Translations under genes and position numbers: made by a program | DNA from: Actinomadura darangshiensis | GTDB lineage: Bacteria; Actinomycetota; Actinomycetes; Streptosporangiales; Streptosporangiaceae | Reading direction: 5' to 3' | Assembly (NCBI RefSeq): GCF_004349235.1 | Contig: NZ_SMKY01000002.1 | Location: 1 to 64,000, forward strand | DNA: 64,000 bases | In this document: positions 1 to 8,765 of the stretch, piece by piece | Layout of the letters: each line of letters begins with the position of its first letter | Position numbering within the stretch: position 1 is the stretch's first letter | Notes under the pieces: model-generated | Seen by the model: only the letters and a program-made list of their open reading frames with translations | What the model was told of the DNA's origin: nothing | Databases searched by the model: none

Positions 1-28
1 CCTTCCCCGACGCGCTCCGCCCCCGCCC

Positions 29-832
29 GTGAGCACTCGCCGGAGGCTGGACGCCGAGCTCGTCCGCCGGAAGCTGGCGCGGTCGCGCGAGCACGCCGGG
101 CAGCTCATCACCGACGGCCGGGTGCGGGTCGGCGGGCAGCGGGCGGCCAAGGCCGCGACGCAGGTCGAGGCCGGGGCCGCGATCCTCGTCGAGGAGGCCG
201 CCGGCGGCCCCGAGTACGTGTCCCGCGGCGGGCACAAGCTCGCGGGCGCGCTGAAGGCGTTCGAGGGCCTGCAGGTGAAGGGCCGCGTCTGCCTGGACGC
301 GGGCGCCTCCACCGGCGGGTTCACCGACGTCCTGCTGCGCGCGGGCGCGGCGCGGGTGTACGCGGTCGACGTCGGCTACGGCCAGATCGCCTGGCCGCTG
401 CGGACCGACGACCGCGTCACCGTCCTGGAGCGGGTGAACATCCGCGACCTGGAGCCGGGCACGCTCGGCGGCACGCCGCCCGGCCTGGTCGTCGGCGACC
501 TGTCGTTCATCTCGCTGAAGCTCGTCCTCGGTCCGGTCCAGAAGTGCGCCGCGCCCGAGGCTGACTACGCGGTCATGGTGAAGCCGCAGTTCGAGGTCGG
601 CAAGGACCGGGTCGGCGCGGGCGGCGTCGTCCGCGACCCGGAGCTGCGCGCCGGCGCGGTGCGCGGCGTGGCGGAGCACGCGGCGGCGCTCGGCCTGGGC
701 GTGCTCGGGGTGGTGGCGAGCCCGCTGCCGGGCCCGTCCGGCAATGTGGAGTACTTCCTGTGGCTGCGGGCAGGCGCCCCGCCGCTGGCGGAGGCGGCCC
801 TGTCCAGGGCGATCGAAGAGGGCCCGCAGTGA
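29..832 (+). CDS. tlyA: TlyA family rRNA 2'-O-methyltransferase/hemolysin
   Basis: 267 aa, the usual TlyA length. An N-terminal S4 RNA-binding domain (about residues 4-65) is followed by an FtsJ-like SAM methyltransferase domain with the motif CLDAGASTGGFTD near residues 89-101 and the VMVKPQFEVGKD stretch carrying the later catalytic Lys. In mycobacteria TlyA 2'-O-methylates 16S and 23S rRNA cytidines and determines capreomycin susceptibility; the same role is inferred here. The GTG start lies only 28 nt into the window, so its upstream signals cannot be judged. It is followed by nadK and recN, the standard actinobacterial order. Confidence 0.93.
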   Translation: MSTRRRLDAELVRRKLARSREHAGQLITDGRVRVGGQRAAKAATQVEAGAAILVEEAAGGPEYVSRGGHKLAGALKAFEGLQVKGRVCLDAGASTGGFTDVLLRAGAARVYAVDVGYGQIAWPLRTDDRVTVLERVNIRDLEPGTLGGTPPGLVVGDLSFISLKLVLGPVQKCAAPEADYAVMVKPQFEVGKDRVGAGGVVRDPELRAGAVRGVAEHAAALGLGVLGVVASPLPGPSGNVEYFLWLRAGAPPLAEAALSRAIEEGPQ

Positions 833-874
833 GCGGCGGCGGTCCCCGGAACGTACAGAGGGCGTCCGAACCGG

Positions 875-897
875 GAACGTCCTTCCATGGGACGTTC
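875..897. repeat. Inverted repeat between tlyA and nadK
   Basis: GAACGTCC (875-882) and GGACGTTC (890-897) form a perfect 8-bp inverted repeat around a 7-nt loop. It lies in the 112-nt gap before nadK. It could be an operator or an RNA hairpin; no U-tract follows, so a classical terminator is unlikely. Confidence 0.4.
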
Positions 898-944
898 GTC
901 CAGACGTCCGTACGCCGGAGCGCGTCGGGGAGTGGGGCGAGAGC

Positions 945-1985
945 ATGAGCAAGAGGTCGGTGCTGGTGGTTGCGCACACCGGGCGGCCCGAGGCCGTCCG
1001 CAGCGCGCAGCTGGTCATCGAGCGGCTCAGCGAGGCCGGGATCTGCGTGCGGGTCCTGGACGACGAGGCCGCCGAGATCGGCCGTACCGGCGTGGACGTC
1101 ATGCCCGGTACCGCCGCGGCGGCCGACGGCGCCGAGGTCGTCATGGTCCTCGGCGGCGACGGGACGCTGCTGCGCGCCGCCGACCTGACCCGCTCGTCCG
1201 GCACCCCGCTGCTCGGCGTCAACCTCGGCCACGTCGGGTTCCTCGCCGAGGCCGAGCGCGAGGACCTCGCCGCCACCGTCGACCGGGTGTGCACGCGCCG
1301 CTACGAGGTCGAGGAGCGGATGACCGTCGACGTCACCGCCCGCCGCAACGGCACGGTGCTGGGCACGACGTGGGCGCTGAACGAGGCCAGCATCGAGAAG
1401 GCCGAGCGGGAGCGGATGCTGGAGGTCGTCGCCGAGATCGACGGCCGCCCGCTGTCCAACTGGGGCTGCGACGGGGTGGTGTGCGCCACACCGACCGGCT
1501 CCACCGCGTACGCGTTCTCCGCCGGCGGGCCCGTCGTGTGGCCGGAGGTCGAGGCGATGCTGGTCGTGCCGATCAGCGCGCACTCGCTGTTCGCCCGCCC
1601 GCTGATGGTGTCGCCGCGCTCGTCGGTGGCGGTGGAGGTCCTGCCGGGCACGCCCCGCGCCGTCCTGTGGTGCGACGGGCGCCGCACGCTCGACCTGCCG
1701 CCGGGCGCGCGGGTCGAGGTCCGCCGCGGCGCCGAGCCGGTGCGGCTCGCGCGGCTGCACCTCACCCCGTTCACCGACCGGCTGGTCACCAAGTTCGGGC
1801 TGCCCGTGACGGGCTGGCGCGGCCGGGTCCGGCAGCCGTCCCGCCCGTCCCCGCCGCTCGGGGACTCCCAGGTCGGGGACGCCCCCGCGGCCGGCGGCAT
1901 CGCCGGGTACCCGGGCCCCGGGTTCGCGCCGGACGGGCCGCCCCCGGCGGCGGAGGGGGAGGCGCCCGGCGGGCGGAGGGGATAA
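945..1985 (+). CDS. nadK: NAD kinase
   Basis: 346 aa from ATG 945, chosen because a GGGGCGAGA purine run lies just upstream and the protein then begins at the family's first strand (MSKRSVLVVAHTGRP). It phosphorylates NAD to NADP in the cytosol. The GGDGT nucleotide motif sits at about residues 70-74, followed by NLGHVGFLAE, the TPTGSTAY motif and the downstream PISAHSLFARPL motif, all typical. The last 50 or so residues are a Pro/Gly/Ala-rich tail beyond the conserved fold. The reading frame stays open well upstream of 945, but that part does not resemble the family. It lies between tlyA and recN. Confidence 0.95.
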   Translation: MSKRSVLVVAHTGRPEAVRSAQLVIERLSEAGICVRVLDDEAAEIGRTGVDVMPGTAAAADGAEVVMVLGGDGTLLRAADLTRSSGTPLLGVNLGHVGFLAEAEREDLAATVDRVCTRRYEVEERMTVDVTARRNGTVLGTTWALNEASIEKAERERMLEVVAEIDGRPLSNWGCDGVVCATPTGSTAYAFSAGGPVVWPEVEAMLVVPISAHSLFARPLMVSPRSSVAVEVLPGTPRAVLWCDGRRTLDLPPGARVEVRRGAEPVRLARLHLTPFTDRLVTKFGLPVTGWRGRVRQPSRPSPPLGDSQVGDAPAAGGIAGYPGPGFAPDGPPPAAEGEAPGGRRG

Positions 1986-2035
1986 TCTCCACAGGCGCTG
2001 ATCGTGGATCTGTTTTGCGGAGGGTTGTGACGCTG

Positions 2036-3751
2036 GTGCGTCCGATGGTCGATGAGGTGCGGATCCAGGGCCTCGGCGTGATCGATGAGGCCGTGCTCGA
2101 TCTGTCGCCGGGCTTCAACGTGGTGACCGGGGAGACCGGGGCGGGCAAGACCATGGTGGTCACCAGCCTCGGGCTGCTGTTCGGCGGCCGCGCCGACCCG
2201 CAGCGGGTCCGGCCGGGCGCGGACCGCGCCACGGTCGAGGGCCGGATCGTCGTCGATCCGGGCGGGCGCGTGGTGGAGCGGGTCGAGGAGTCCGGCGGCG
2301 AGCTGGACGACGGCGCGCTGATCGTGACCCGGTCGGTGTCGGCGGAGGGCCGGTCCCGCGCGTTCCTCGGCGGCCGGTCCGTCCCGGTGAACGTGCTGAT
2401 CAATCTGGCGGACGAGCTGGTCGCCGTGCACGGGCAGTCCGACCAGCAGCGGCTGCTGCAGTCGTCCCGGCAGCGCGGCGCGCTCGACCGGTACGCGGGC
2501 GGCGCCCTGACCAAGCCGATGCGCGCCTACACCAAGGCGTACCAGCGGCACCGCCAGGTCACCGCGCTGCTGGAGGAGCTGACCACGCGGGCCCGCGAGC
2601 GGGCCCAGGAGGCCGACCTGCTCCGCTTCGGCCTGGAGGAGATCGAGAAGGTCGACCCGAAGGAGGGCGAGGACACCGACCTCGCCGCCGAGGAGGAGCG
2701 GCTCGGGCACGCCGACGCGCTGCACGGCGCCGCCGACACCGCGCACGAGGCGCTGCTCGGCGACCCTTCGGCCGCGTTCGAGGCCGCGAACGTGACGAGC
2801 CTGCTCGGCCAGGCCCGCAACGCCCTCGACGCCGTCCGCGACCACGACCCGGAGCTGGCGGCGCTCGCCGACCGGCTCACCGAGGCCGGCTACCTGGTCT
2901 CCGACGTCGGCACCGACCTCGCGTCCTACGCCGAGTCCGTGGACGCCGACCCGGCGCGGCACGCGGTCGTCCAGGAGCGGCGCGCCGAGCTGACCGCGCT
3001 GACCCGCAAGTACGGCGGGACGGAGGGGACGGTCACCGAGGTCCTGGAGTGGGCCCGCGCGTCCGCCGCCCGGCTCGCGGAGCTGGAGGGCGACGACGAC
3101 CGCATCGACGGGCTGCGCGCCGAGCACGCCGAGCTGACCGAGCGGCTCACCGCCGAGGCGGGCGAGCTGACCGCGGTCCGCACCCGCGCCGCGGAGCGGT
3201 TCTCCGGCGCCGTCACCGACGAGCTCACCGCCCTCGCGATGCCGCACGCCCGCATCGTCGTCACCGTCACCCCCACCGAGGACTACGGCCCGCACGGCGT
3301 CGACGAGGTCGAGGTGCGGCTCGCGCCCCATCCGGGGTCGCAGCCGCTGCCGCTGCACAAGGGCGCCTCCGGCGGAGAGCTGTCCCGGGTGATGCTGGCG
3401 ATCGAGGTCGTGTTCGCCGGCGCCGACCCCGTTCCGACGTTCGTGTTCGACGAGGTGGACGCGGGCGTCGGCGGCAAGGCCGCGGTGGAGATCGGGCGGC
3501 GGCTGGCGCGGCTCGCCCGCAACGCCCAGGTGATCGTCGTCACGCACCTGCCGCAGGTCGCCGCGTTCGCCGACCAGCACCTGCTGGTGGAGAAGTCCGA
3601 CGACGGCACCGTGACCAGCAGCGGCGTCACCGCCCTGGACCAGGAGGGGCGGGTCCGGGAGCTGTCGCGGATGCTGGCCGGCCTGGAGGACTCCGAGCTC
3701 GGCCGCGCCCACGCTGAGGAGCTGCTCGCCATGGCCGCCGAAGAGCGGTAA
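2036..3751 (+). CDS. recN: DNA repair protein RecN
   Basis: 571 aa, an SMC-like ATPase acting in double-strand break repair. Walker A GETGAGKT is near residues 32-39, a long charged coiled-coil middle region follows, then the ABC signature (ASGGELSRVML, about residue 444) and Walker B FVFDEVDAGVGG (about residue 468). GGAGGG at 2019-2024 lies 11 nt before GTG 2036, which decides the start; GTG 2027 is too close and ATG 2045 rather far. The gap after nadK is about 50 nt. No LexA box is visible upstream, so SOS control is not shown by the sequence. Confidence 0.93.
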   Translation: MRPMVDEVRIQGLGVIDEAVLDLSPGFNVVTGETGAGKTMVVTSLGLLFGGRADPQRVRPGADRATVEGRIVVDPGGRVVERVEESGGELDDGALIVTRSVSAEGRSRAFLGGRSVPVNVLINLADELVAVHGQSDQQRLLQSSRQRGALDRYAGGALTKPMRAYTKAYQRHRQVTALLEELTTRARERAQEADLLRFGLEEIEKVDPKEGEDTDLAAEEERLGHADALHGAADTAHEALLGDPSAAFEAANVTSLLGQARNALDAVRDHDPELAALADRLTEAGYLVSDVGTDLASYAESVDADPARHAVVQERRAELTALTRKYGGTEGTVTEVLEWARASAARLAELEGDDDRIDGLRAEHAELTERLTAEAGELTAVRTRAAERFSGAVTDELTALAMPHARIVVTVTPTEDYGPHGVDEVEVRLAPHPGSQPLPLHKGASGGELSRVMLAIEVVFAGADPVPTFVFDEVDAGVGGKAAVEIGRRLARLARNAQVIVVTHLPQVAAFADQHLLVEKSDDGTVTSSGVTALDQEGRVRELSRMLAGLEDSELGRAHAEELLAMAAEER

Positions 3752-3857
3752 CCGCGCACACCGTCCCGGCAAAAATTACAGAGAGTGCGCGAACGGACAC
3801 GCCAGGACAGTCGATCTTTCCGGCGTCCGGTCCCGTGCTCTGGCAGGATGGTTGGTG

Positions 3858-5096
3858 ATGAACGAGCCGTCACCCACCGCAGAGCGCCGCGTCCGGCTGA
3901 GCCGGAAGCTGCCGCGGCGCATGCTCGCGCTGGGGCGGGGCCGCGACGACGGGCGGCCGGGGGTCAGCGCCGTGGCGCGGCTCGACCGCCGCACCAAGGA
4001 CCTGACCAAGCGGTTGCAGCCCGGCGAGATCGCGGTGATCGACCACGTCGACCTGGACCGGGTGAGCGCCGAGGCGCTGGTGTCGCGGGAGGTCGGCGCC
4101 GTCGTCAACGTCGCGCCGAGCATCTCCGGCCGGTACCCGAACCTCGGCCCGCAGATCCTGATCGAGGCCGGCATCCCGCTGGTCGACGACGTCGGCCCCG
4201 AGATCTTCAGCAAGCTGCAGGAGGGCGACCAGGTCCGCGTCGAGGGGTGCGCCGTGCACCGCGGCGAGGACGTCGTCGCCAAGGGCACCGAGCAGACGGC
4301 CGAGTCCATCGAGGAGGCGCTGACCGAGGCCAAGGCCGGGCTCTCCGCCCAGCTGGAGGCGTTCGTCGCCAACACGATGGAGTACGTCAAGCGCGAGCGC
4401 GACCTGCTCATCGACGGCGTCGGCGTCCCCGACGTGGAGACCCGGATCGCCGGCCGGCACGCGCTGATCGTCGTCCGCGGCTACCACTACCGCGAGGACA
4501 TCGCGACCCTGCGGCCCTACCTGCGCGAGTACCGCCCCGTCCTGATCGGGGTGGACGGCGGTGCCGACGCTCTGATGGAGGCCGGCTACCGCCCCGACAT
4601 GATCGTCGGGGACATGGACTCGGTGTCCGACGACGCGCTCACCAGCGGCGCCGAACTCGTCGTGCACGCCTACCGGGACGGCCGGGCGCCCGGCCTGAAG
4701 CGCGTGCACGAGCTCGGGCAGGAGGCCGTGGTCTTCCCGGCCGCCGCCACCAGCGAGGACATCGCGATGCTGCTCGCCGACGACAAGGGCGCCTCGCTCA
4801 TCGTCGCGGTCGGCACGCACGCCAACATGGAGGAGTTCTTCGACAAGGGACGCGCCGGCATGGCCAGCACGTTCCTCACCCGCCTCCGCGTCGGCAGCAA
4901 GCTCGTGGACGCCAAGGGCGTCAGCCGGCTCTACCGCAGCCGGATCTCCACCTGGTCGCTGCTCTTCCTCGTCATCGGCGCGTTCGTCGCCATCGTCACC
5001 GCCGTCGCCATGTCACCGGCGGGGGACGTCATCAGTCCCCTGCTCGCCGACCGCTGGCACGCCTTCGTCTTCTGGCTGACCGGACTCTTCACGTGA
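3858..5096 (+). CDS. steA: Putative cytokinetic ring protein SteA
   Basis: 412 aa. It matches the SteA family, which in corynebacteria localises with SteB to the septum and affects daughter-cell separation. Visible features are a basic N-terminus, the conserved core with RYPNLGPQILIEAGIPLVDD, a thiamin-pyrophosphokinase-like part (GVDGGADALMEAGYRPDMIV, then GDMDSVSDDA), and a C-terminal membrane segment (LLFLVIGAFVAIVTAVAM) followed by a short hydrophobic tail. CAGGAT at 3844-3849 could serve as a -10 box just ahead of GTG 3855/ATG 3858 (near-leaderless) or its AGGA as a weak ribosome site. The stop overlaps the next start (GTGA). Confidence 0.85.
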   Translation: MNEPSPTAERRVRLSRKLPRRMLALGRGRDDGRPGVSAVARLDRRTKDLTKRLQPGEIAVIDHVDLDRVSAEALVSREVGAVVNVAPSISGRYPNLGPQILIEAGIPLVDDVGPEIFSKLQEGDQVRVEGCAVHRGEDVVAKGTEQTAESIEEALTEAKAGLSAQLEAFVANTMEYVKRERDLLIDGVGVPDVETRIAGRHALIVVRGYHYREDIATLRPYLREYRPVLIGVDGGADALMEAGYRPDMIVGDMDSVSDDALTSGAELVVHAYRDGRAPGLKRVHELGQEAVVFPAAATSEDIAMLLADDKGASLIVAVGTHANMEEFFDKGRAGMASTFLTRLRVGSKLVDAKGVSRLYRSRISTWSLLFLVIGAFVAIVTAVAMSPAGDVISPLLADRWHAFVFWLTGLFT

Positions 5097-6049
5097 TCGA
5101 TTTCCGCTATCACCTCGTCTCCATCGTCGCGATCTTCCTCGCGCTGGCGCTCGGCATCGTGCTGGGCTCCACCACCCTGTCCGACTCGGTGAGCGACACG
5201 CTGCGCCAGCAGGCCAACTCGGCGGCCAAGACCGCCCAGCAGGCCCGGATGGCCCAGCGCGACCTGCAGCACCAGGTGAACGGGGAGGAGCAGTTCACCA
5301 AGGTGCTCTCGCCGCAGCTCGTCGCCGACCGGCTCAAGGGCCAGTCCGTCGTGGTGATCGAGACGCCGGGCGCGGGCAACGAGAGCATCGAGCAGGTCAG
5401 CGAGCTGGCCAAGAACGCCGGCGCCGCCGTCACCGGCCGTGTCACGGTCCAGAAGAAGCTGCTGAACGACGACCAGCAGACCACCGTCGACGAGCTGGCC
5501 ACGCAGCTCAAGGCCGACGGCGTGAACTTCCCCTCCAACGCGAGCGCCTACGACAAGGCGGGCGCCGTCCTCGCCAACGCGCTCGTCACCAAGGACACCG
5601 CCAAGTCCGGCCGCGAGGACGCCGCCGGAGGCGCCGTCCTCAACGGCTTCAAGCAGGCCGGGTACGTCACCACCAGCGGCAAGCCCGGGCAGCACGCCAC
5701 GATCGCCGTCATGGTCGCGCCCGCCGCCCCGTACGCCTACGACGGCGGCGGCGACGACAACAAGGCGCTGATCTCGCTGGCCTCCGCACTCGACGGCGCC
5801 GGGCGCGGTACCGTCGTCGGTGGCCCGCCGACCTCCGCCCAGGAGGGCGGGCTGATCGCGGCGCTGCGCGACTCCGACGCCGCCGACTCGGTCTCCACCA
5901 TCGACACGGTGGACACCGCGTCCGGCCAGGTCGTGACGATCCTGGCGCTGCAGAACGAGATCGGCGGCAAGTCCGGGCAGTACGGCACGGGCGCCGGCGC
6001 GAGCGGCTACCTGCCCTCGCCCGCGCCCACGGCGGGGAAGAACGGGTGA
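5093..6049 (+). CDS. MctB-like copper transport family envelope protein
   Basis: 318 aa starting at a GTG that overlaps the steA stop by 4 nt. An N-terminal membrane helix (IVAIFLALALGIVLGSTTL) is followed by a coiled coil (about residues 38-70) and a long hydrophilic domain predicted to lie outside the membrane. This layout fits the MctB (Rv1698) family, linked in mycobacteria to copper efflux/outer-membrane passage. The neighbouring SteA corresponds to Rv1697, so the gene pair is conserved. No metal-binding Cys/His cluster is visible, and a copper role in an organism without a mycolic outer membrane is uncertain; an envelope-structural role beside SteA is the alternative. Confidence 0.7.
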   Translation: MIDFRYHLVSIVAIFLALALGIVLGSTTLSDSVSDTLRQQANSAAKTAQQARMAQRDLQHQVNGEEQFTKVLSPQLVADRLKGQSVVVIETPGAGNESIEQVSELAKNAGAAVTGRVTVQKKLLNDDQQTTVDELATQLKADGVNFPSNASAYDKAGAVLANALVTKDTAKSGREDAAGGAVLNGFKQAGYVTTSGKPGQHATIAVMVAPAAPYAYDGGGDDNKALISLASALDGAGRGTVVGGPPTSAQEGGLIAALRDSDAADSVSTIDTVDTASGQVVTILALQNEIGGKSGQYGTGAGASGYLPSPAPTAGKNG

Positions 6050-6053
6050 CCTG

Positions 6054-7022
6054 ATGAGACGAGCCATCGGCAAGGGCGCGCGGCTGGCGGCCGGCCTGGG
6101 CCTCGGCGCGGTGGCCGCGCGTGCCGCCTACAGCGCGCTGACGCGGCGGCCCCCCGGCCTGAACGGGCTGCCCGGCGACGAGGTCTGGGGCCGCACCAAC
6201 CACCGCGGCGAGCCGGTGACGCTGCTGGAGGGGCCCGCGTTCGTCGCGGGCGCCGCGGCCGCGGGGCTGCTCGCCCCCGGCACCGCCGGGCGGATGCGCG
6301 CCGCCGCACTGCTCGCGGGCGCCGGGTCCGGTGTCCTCGGCGGCTACGACGACCTCGCCGGCTCCGGCGCGTCCCGCGGCTTCAAGGGGCACCTGACCGC
6401 GCTCGCGCGCGGCGAGGTGACCAGCGGCGCGGTGAAGATCCTCGGCATCGGCGCGACCGGGCTGGCCGCCGCCGCCGTCGCCGGGTCGCCCGCCCCGTCC
6501 CGCCCGGGGCGCGCGTTCGACACGCTCGTCAACGGCGCGATCATCGCCGGGTCCGCGAACCTGATGAACCTGTTCGACCTGCGGCCCGGCCGGGCCGTCA
6601 AGGTCGGCCTCCTCGCCGGCGCGCCGCTGGCGCTGACCCGGTCCGGGTCGGCGGTCGTCGCCGCGCCGCTCGGCGCCGCCGCCGCGCTCCTGCCCGAGGA
6701 CCTCGGCGAACGCGCCATGCTCGGCGACACCGGCGCCAACGCGCTCGGCGCGCTGCTCGGCCTCGCCGCGACCCGGCTCGGCCGGGGGCCGCGGCTCGCC
6801 GTGCTGGCCGGGCTCACCGGGCTGAACGCCGCCAGCGAGGTCGTCAGCTTCACCAAGGTCATCGCGGGCAACCCGGTGCTGAACCGCATCGACATGCTCG
6901 GCCGCCGCCCGGCCCCCGCCCCGGTGGAGGCGGAGAAGCCGGAGACCGGCGACGAGTTCCGCCCCGCCGTGCCCGCGCAGGCCGACTCGGCCGACGACGG
7001 CGTCGCCGCCGACCCGTCCTAG
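6054..7022 (+). CDS. MraY/GPT (GT4)-like multi-pass membrane protein
   Basis: 322 aa with about eight hydrophobic stretches. Three motifs resemble the polyprenyl-phosphate sugar-1-phosphate transferase family: GGYDDLAG near residue 100, NLMNLFDLRPGRA near residue 165 (compare NxxNxxDG) and MLGDTGANALGALLG near residue 222. These suggest a divergent MraY/WecA relative acting on undecaprenyl or decaprenyl phosphate, but the key Asp pair is not fully canonical, so it may be a degenerate homologue. It starts 4 nt after the MctB-like gene, with murJ following, which supports an envelope-polymer role. The C-terminal 40 residues are acidic and Pro/Ala-rich. Confidence 0.6.
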   Translation: MRRAIGKGARLAAGLGLGAVAARAAYSALTRRPPGLNGLPGDEVWGRTNHRGEPVTLLEGPAFVAGAAAAGLLAPGTAGRMRAAALLAGAGSGVLGGYDDLAGSGASRGFKGHLTALARGEVTSGAVKILGIGATGLAAAAVAGSPAPSRPGRAFDTLVNGAIIAGSANLMNLFDLRPGRAVKVGLLAGAPLALTRSGSAVVAAPLGAAAALLPEDLGERAMLGDTGANALGALLGLAATRLGRGPRLAVLAGLTGLNAASEVVSFTKVIAGNPVLNRIDMLGRRPAPAPVEAEKPETGDEFRPAVPAQADSADDGVAADPS

Positions 7023-7058
7023 CCGCGCCGGACGGCCCCCCGCAGATCCTCCACGAGC

Positions 7059-8765
7059 GTGCCCTCACCTACCGTGCCCTCTTCCGAACGGCCTGCTTCC
7101 GACGTGCCCCCTTCCGAGCCGCCACCGCCGCCCCGGCGGCAGGCGGCCCTGCGCCGGCTGACCGGCGGGCTCGCCGGCGCCGCCGTCGTCATCGCGGTGA
7201 TCACGGTGCTGTCGCGGCTCGCCGGGTTCGGGCGCACCTACGCGTTCTCGCAGACGGTCACGACGTCCTGCCTCAGCCAGGCGTACTTCACCTCGACGCA
7301 GTTCCCCAGCATCGTCTACGAGATCGTCGCGGGCGGCGCGCTCGCCAGCATGGTCGTCCCGGTGCTGGCCGGACCCGCCGAGCGCGGCGACCGCGACGAG
7401 GTCCGCCGGATCGGGTCGGCGCTGCTGACCTGGATCGTCGTGCTGATGGTGCCGCTGTCGGCGCTGATGGCGCTCGCCGCCCGCCCGGTCATGGAGCTGC
7501 TGGCGGGCGGCGACCTGCAGGGCTGCTCGCGCGGCGAGATCATCGACACCGGCGCCGTCATGCTCGCCATCCAGTCGGTCCAGATGGTGATGTACGGTGC
7601 CGCGGTCGTCCTGTACGGGCTGCTGCAGTCGCACCGCCGGTTCGTCGCGCCCGCGCTGGCGCCGCTGATGTCGAGCCTCGTGGTCATCGGCGCCTACATC
7701 GCCTACGCGCCGCTCGGCCGCGGCTTCGAGAACGACCTCGACGGCCTGCCGCTGGACGCGCTGCTGACCCTGTCGGTCGGCACGGCGCTCGGCGGCGTCG
7801 CGATGGCGGTCACCGCGGGGATCGCGGCGTGGCGGCTGAAGCTCCGGCTGCGCCCGACGCTGCGCTTCCCGGACGGTGTGGCGCGGCGGGTCCGGCGGCT
7901 CGCCGCCGCGGGCCTCGCCACGGTCGCGGCGCAGCAGCTGTCGGCGCTGCTCGTCGTCCGGCTCAGCTACGAGGGCACCGGCGGCGCGCTCGCCAACTAC
8001 CAGTACGCGTGGGCGATCTACCTGCTCCCGTGGGCGATCCTGGCGGTGCCGATCGCGACGAGCGCGTTCCCGATGCTGTCGGCGCGGATGAGCGCGGGGG
8101 AGCGGGACCGGTTCGACGCGGTCACCGCGTCCACCACCCGCGCGGTGGTCCTGGTGTCGTGCGCGGGGGCCGCCGCGCTGGCCGCCGTCTCCGCCCCCGT
8201 CGGGGCGGTGTTCAACCCCGGGCATCCCGATCAGCAGGAGGTGCTGTCGCGGGCGGTGCTCGCGTTCGCGCCCGGCCTGCTCGGCTACGGGCTCGTCGCG
8301 CACCTCGGCCGCGTCCTGTTCGCCGCGCACAAGGGCCGGATGGGCGCGATCGCCGTGGTCGCGGGCTGGCTCGTCGTCATGGCCGCCGACGCCGCACTGG
8401 TGCTGTCGGTCGACCGGCAGTGGGTCGTCGCGGCCCTCGGCGCCGGGAACGCGGCCGGGATGACCGTCGCCGGTGTGCTGCTGCTCGGGACGCTCGTGCG
8501 CGCGCGGGGCGCCGCGGCCGTGCGCGGGATCCCGCGGGCGCTGGCCGCCGGAGTGCTGGGCGGCGCCGCGGGAGGGGCCGCCGGGTACGCGACGGCCGCC
8601 CTGCTCGGCCCCGGCGGGACGGGTCCCGCCGGGGAGCTGCGCAACGCCGGGACGGGGGCGCTCGCCGCGCTCGCCGCCGGCGCGGTTTTCCTGATCATCG
8701 CATTCGTGATCGACGGCCGGGACCTGCGGGCCGTCCTCAGCCGGAAGGTCACCCGCAATGCCTGA
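7059..8765 (+). CDS. murJ: Lipid II flippase MurJ (MviN family)
   Basis: 568 aa with about 14 predicted membrane helices in the MOP-superfamily arrangement. The first helices carry AVITVLSRLAGFGRTYAFSQ and IVYEIVAGGALASMVVPVLAG, characteristic of actinobacterial MviN/MurJ. It moves lipid-linked peptidoglycan precursor across the plasma membrane. The N-terminal 30 residues are Pro/Ser-rich and cytosolic; GTG 7059 and GTG 7074 are both possible starts and the sequence does not decide between them. It follows the GT4-like protein by 36 nt and overlaps the downstream glycosyltransferase by 8 nt, so the genes are probably co-translated. Confidence 0.88.
   Translation: MPSPTVPSSERPASDVPPSEPPPPPRRQAALRRLTGGLAGAAVVIAVITVLSRLAGFGRTYAFSQTVTTSCLSQAYFTSTQFPSIVYEIVAGGALASMVVPVLAGPAERGDRDEVRRIGSALLTWIVVLMVPLSALMALAARPVMELLAGGDLQGCSRGEIIDTGAVMLAIQSVQMVMYGAAVVLYGLLQSHRRFVAPALAPLMSSLVVIGAYIAYAPLGRGFENDLDGLPLDALLTLSVGTALGGVAMAVTAGIAAWRLKLRLRPTLRFPDGVARRVRRLAAAGLATVAAQQLSALLVVRLSYEGTGGALANYQYAWAIYLLPWAILAVPIATSAFPMLSARMSAGERDRFDAVTASTTRAVVLVSCAGAAALAAVSAPVGAVFNPGHPDQQEVLSRAVLAFAPGLLGYGLVAHLGRVLFAAHKGRMGAIAVVAGWLVVMAADAALVLSVDRQWVVAALGAGNAAGMTVAGVLLLGTLVRARGAAAVRGIPRALAAGVLGGAAGGAAGYATAALLGPGGTGPAGELRNAGTGALAALAAGAVFLIIAFVIDGRDLRAVLSRKVTRNA

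Noticed and set aside
887-2035. Long open frame running upstream of RecN and across nadK
   Set aside because: It is Arg/Gly-rich shadow coding of nadK in another frame; only the part from 2036 resembles RecN.
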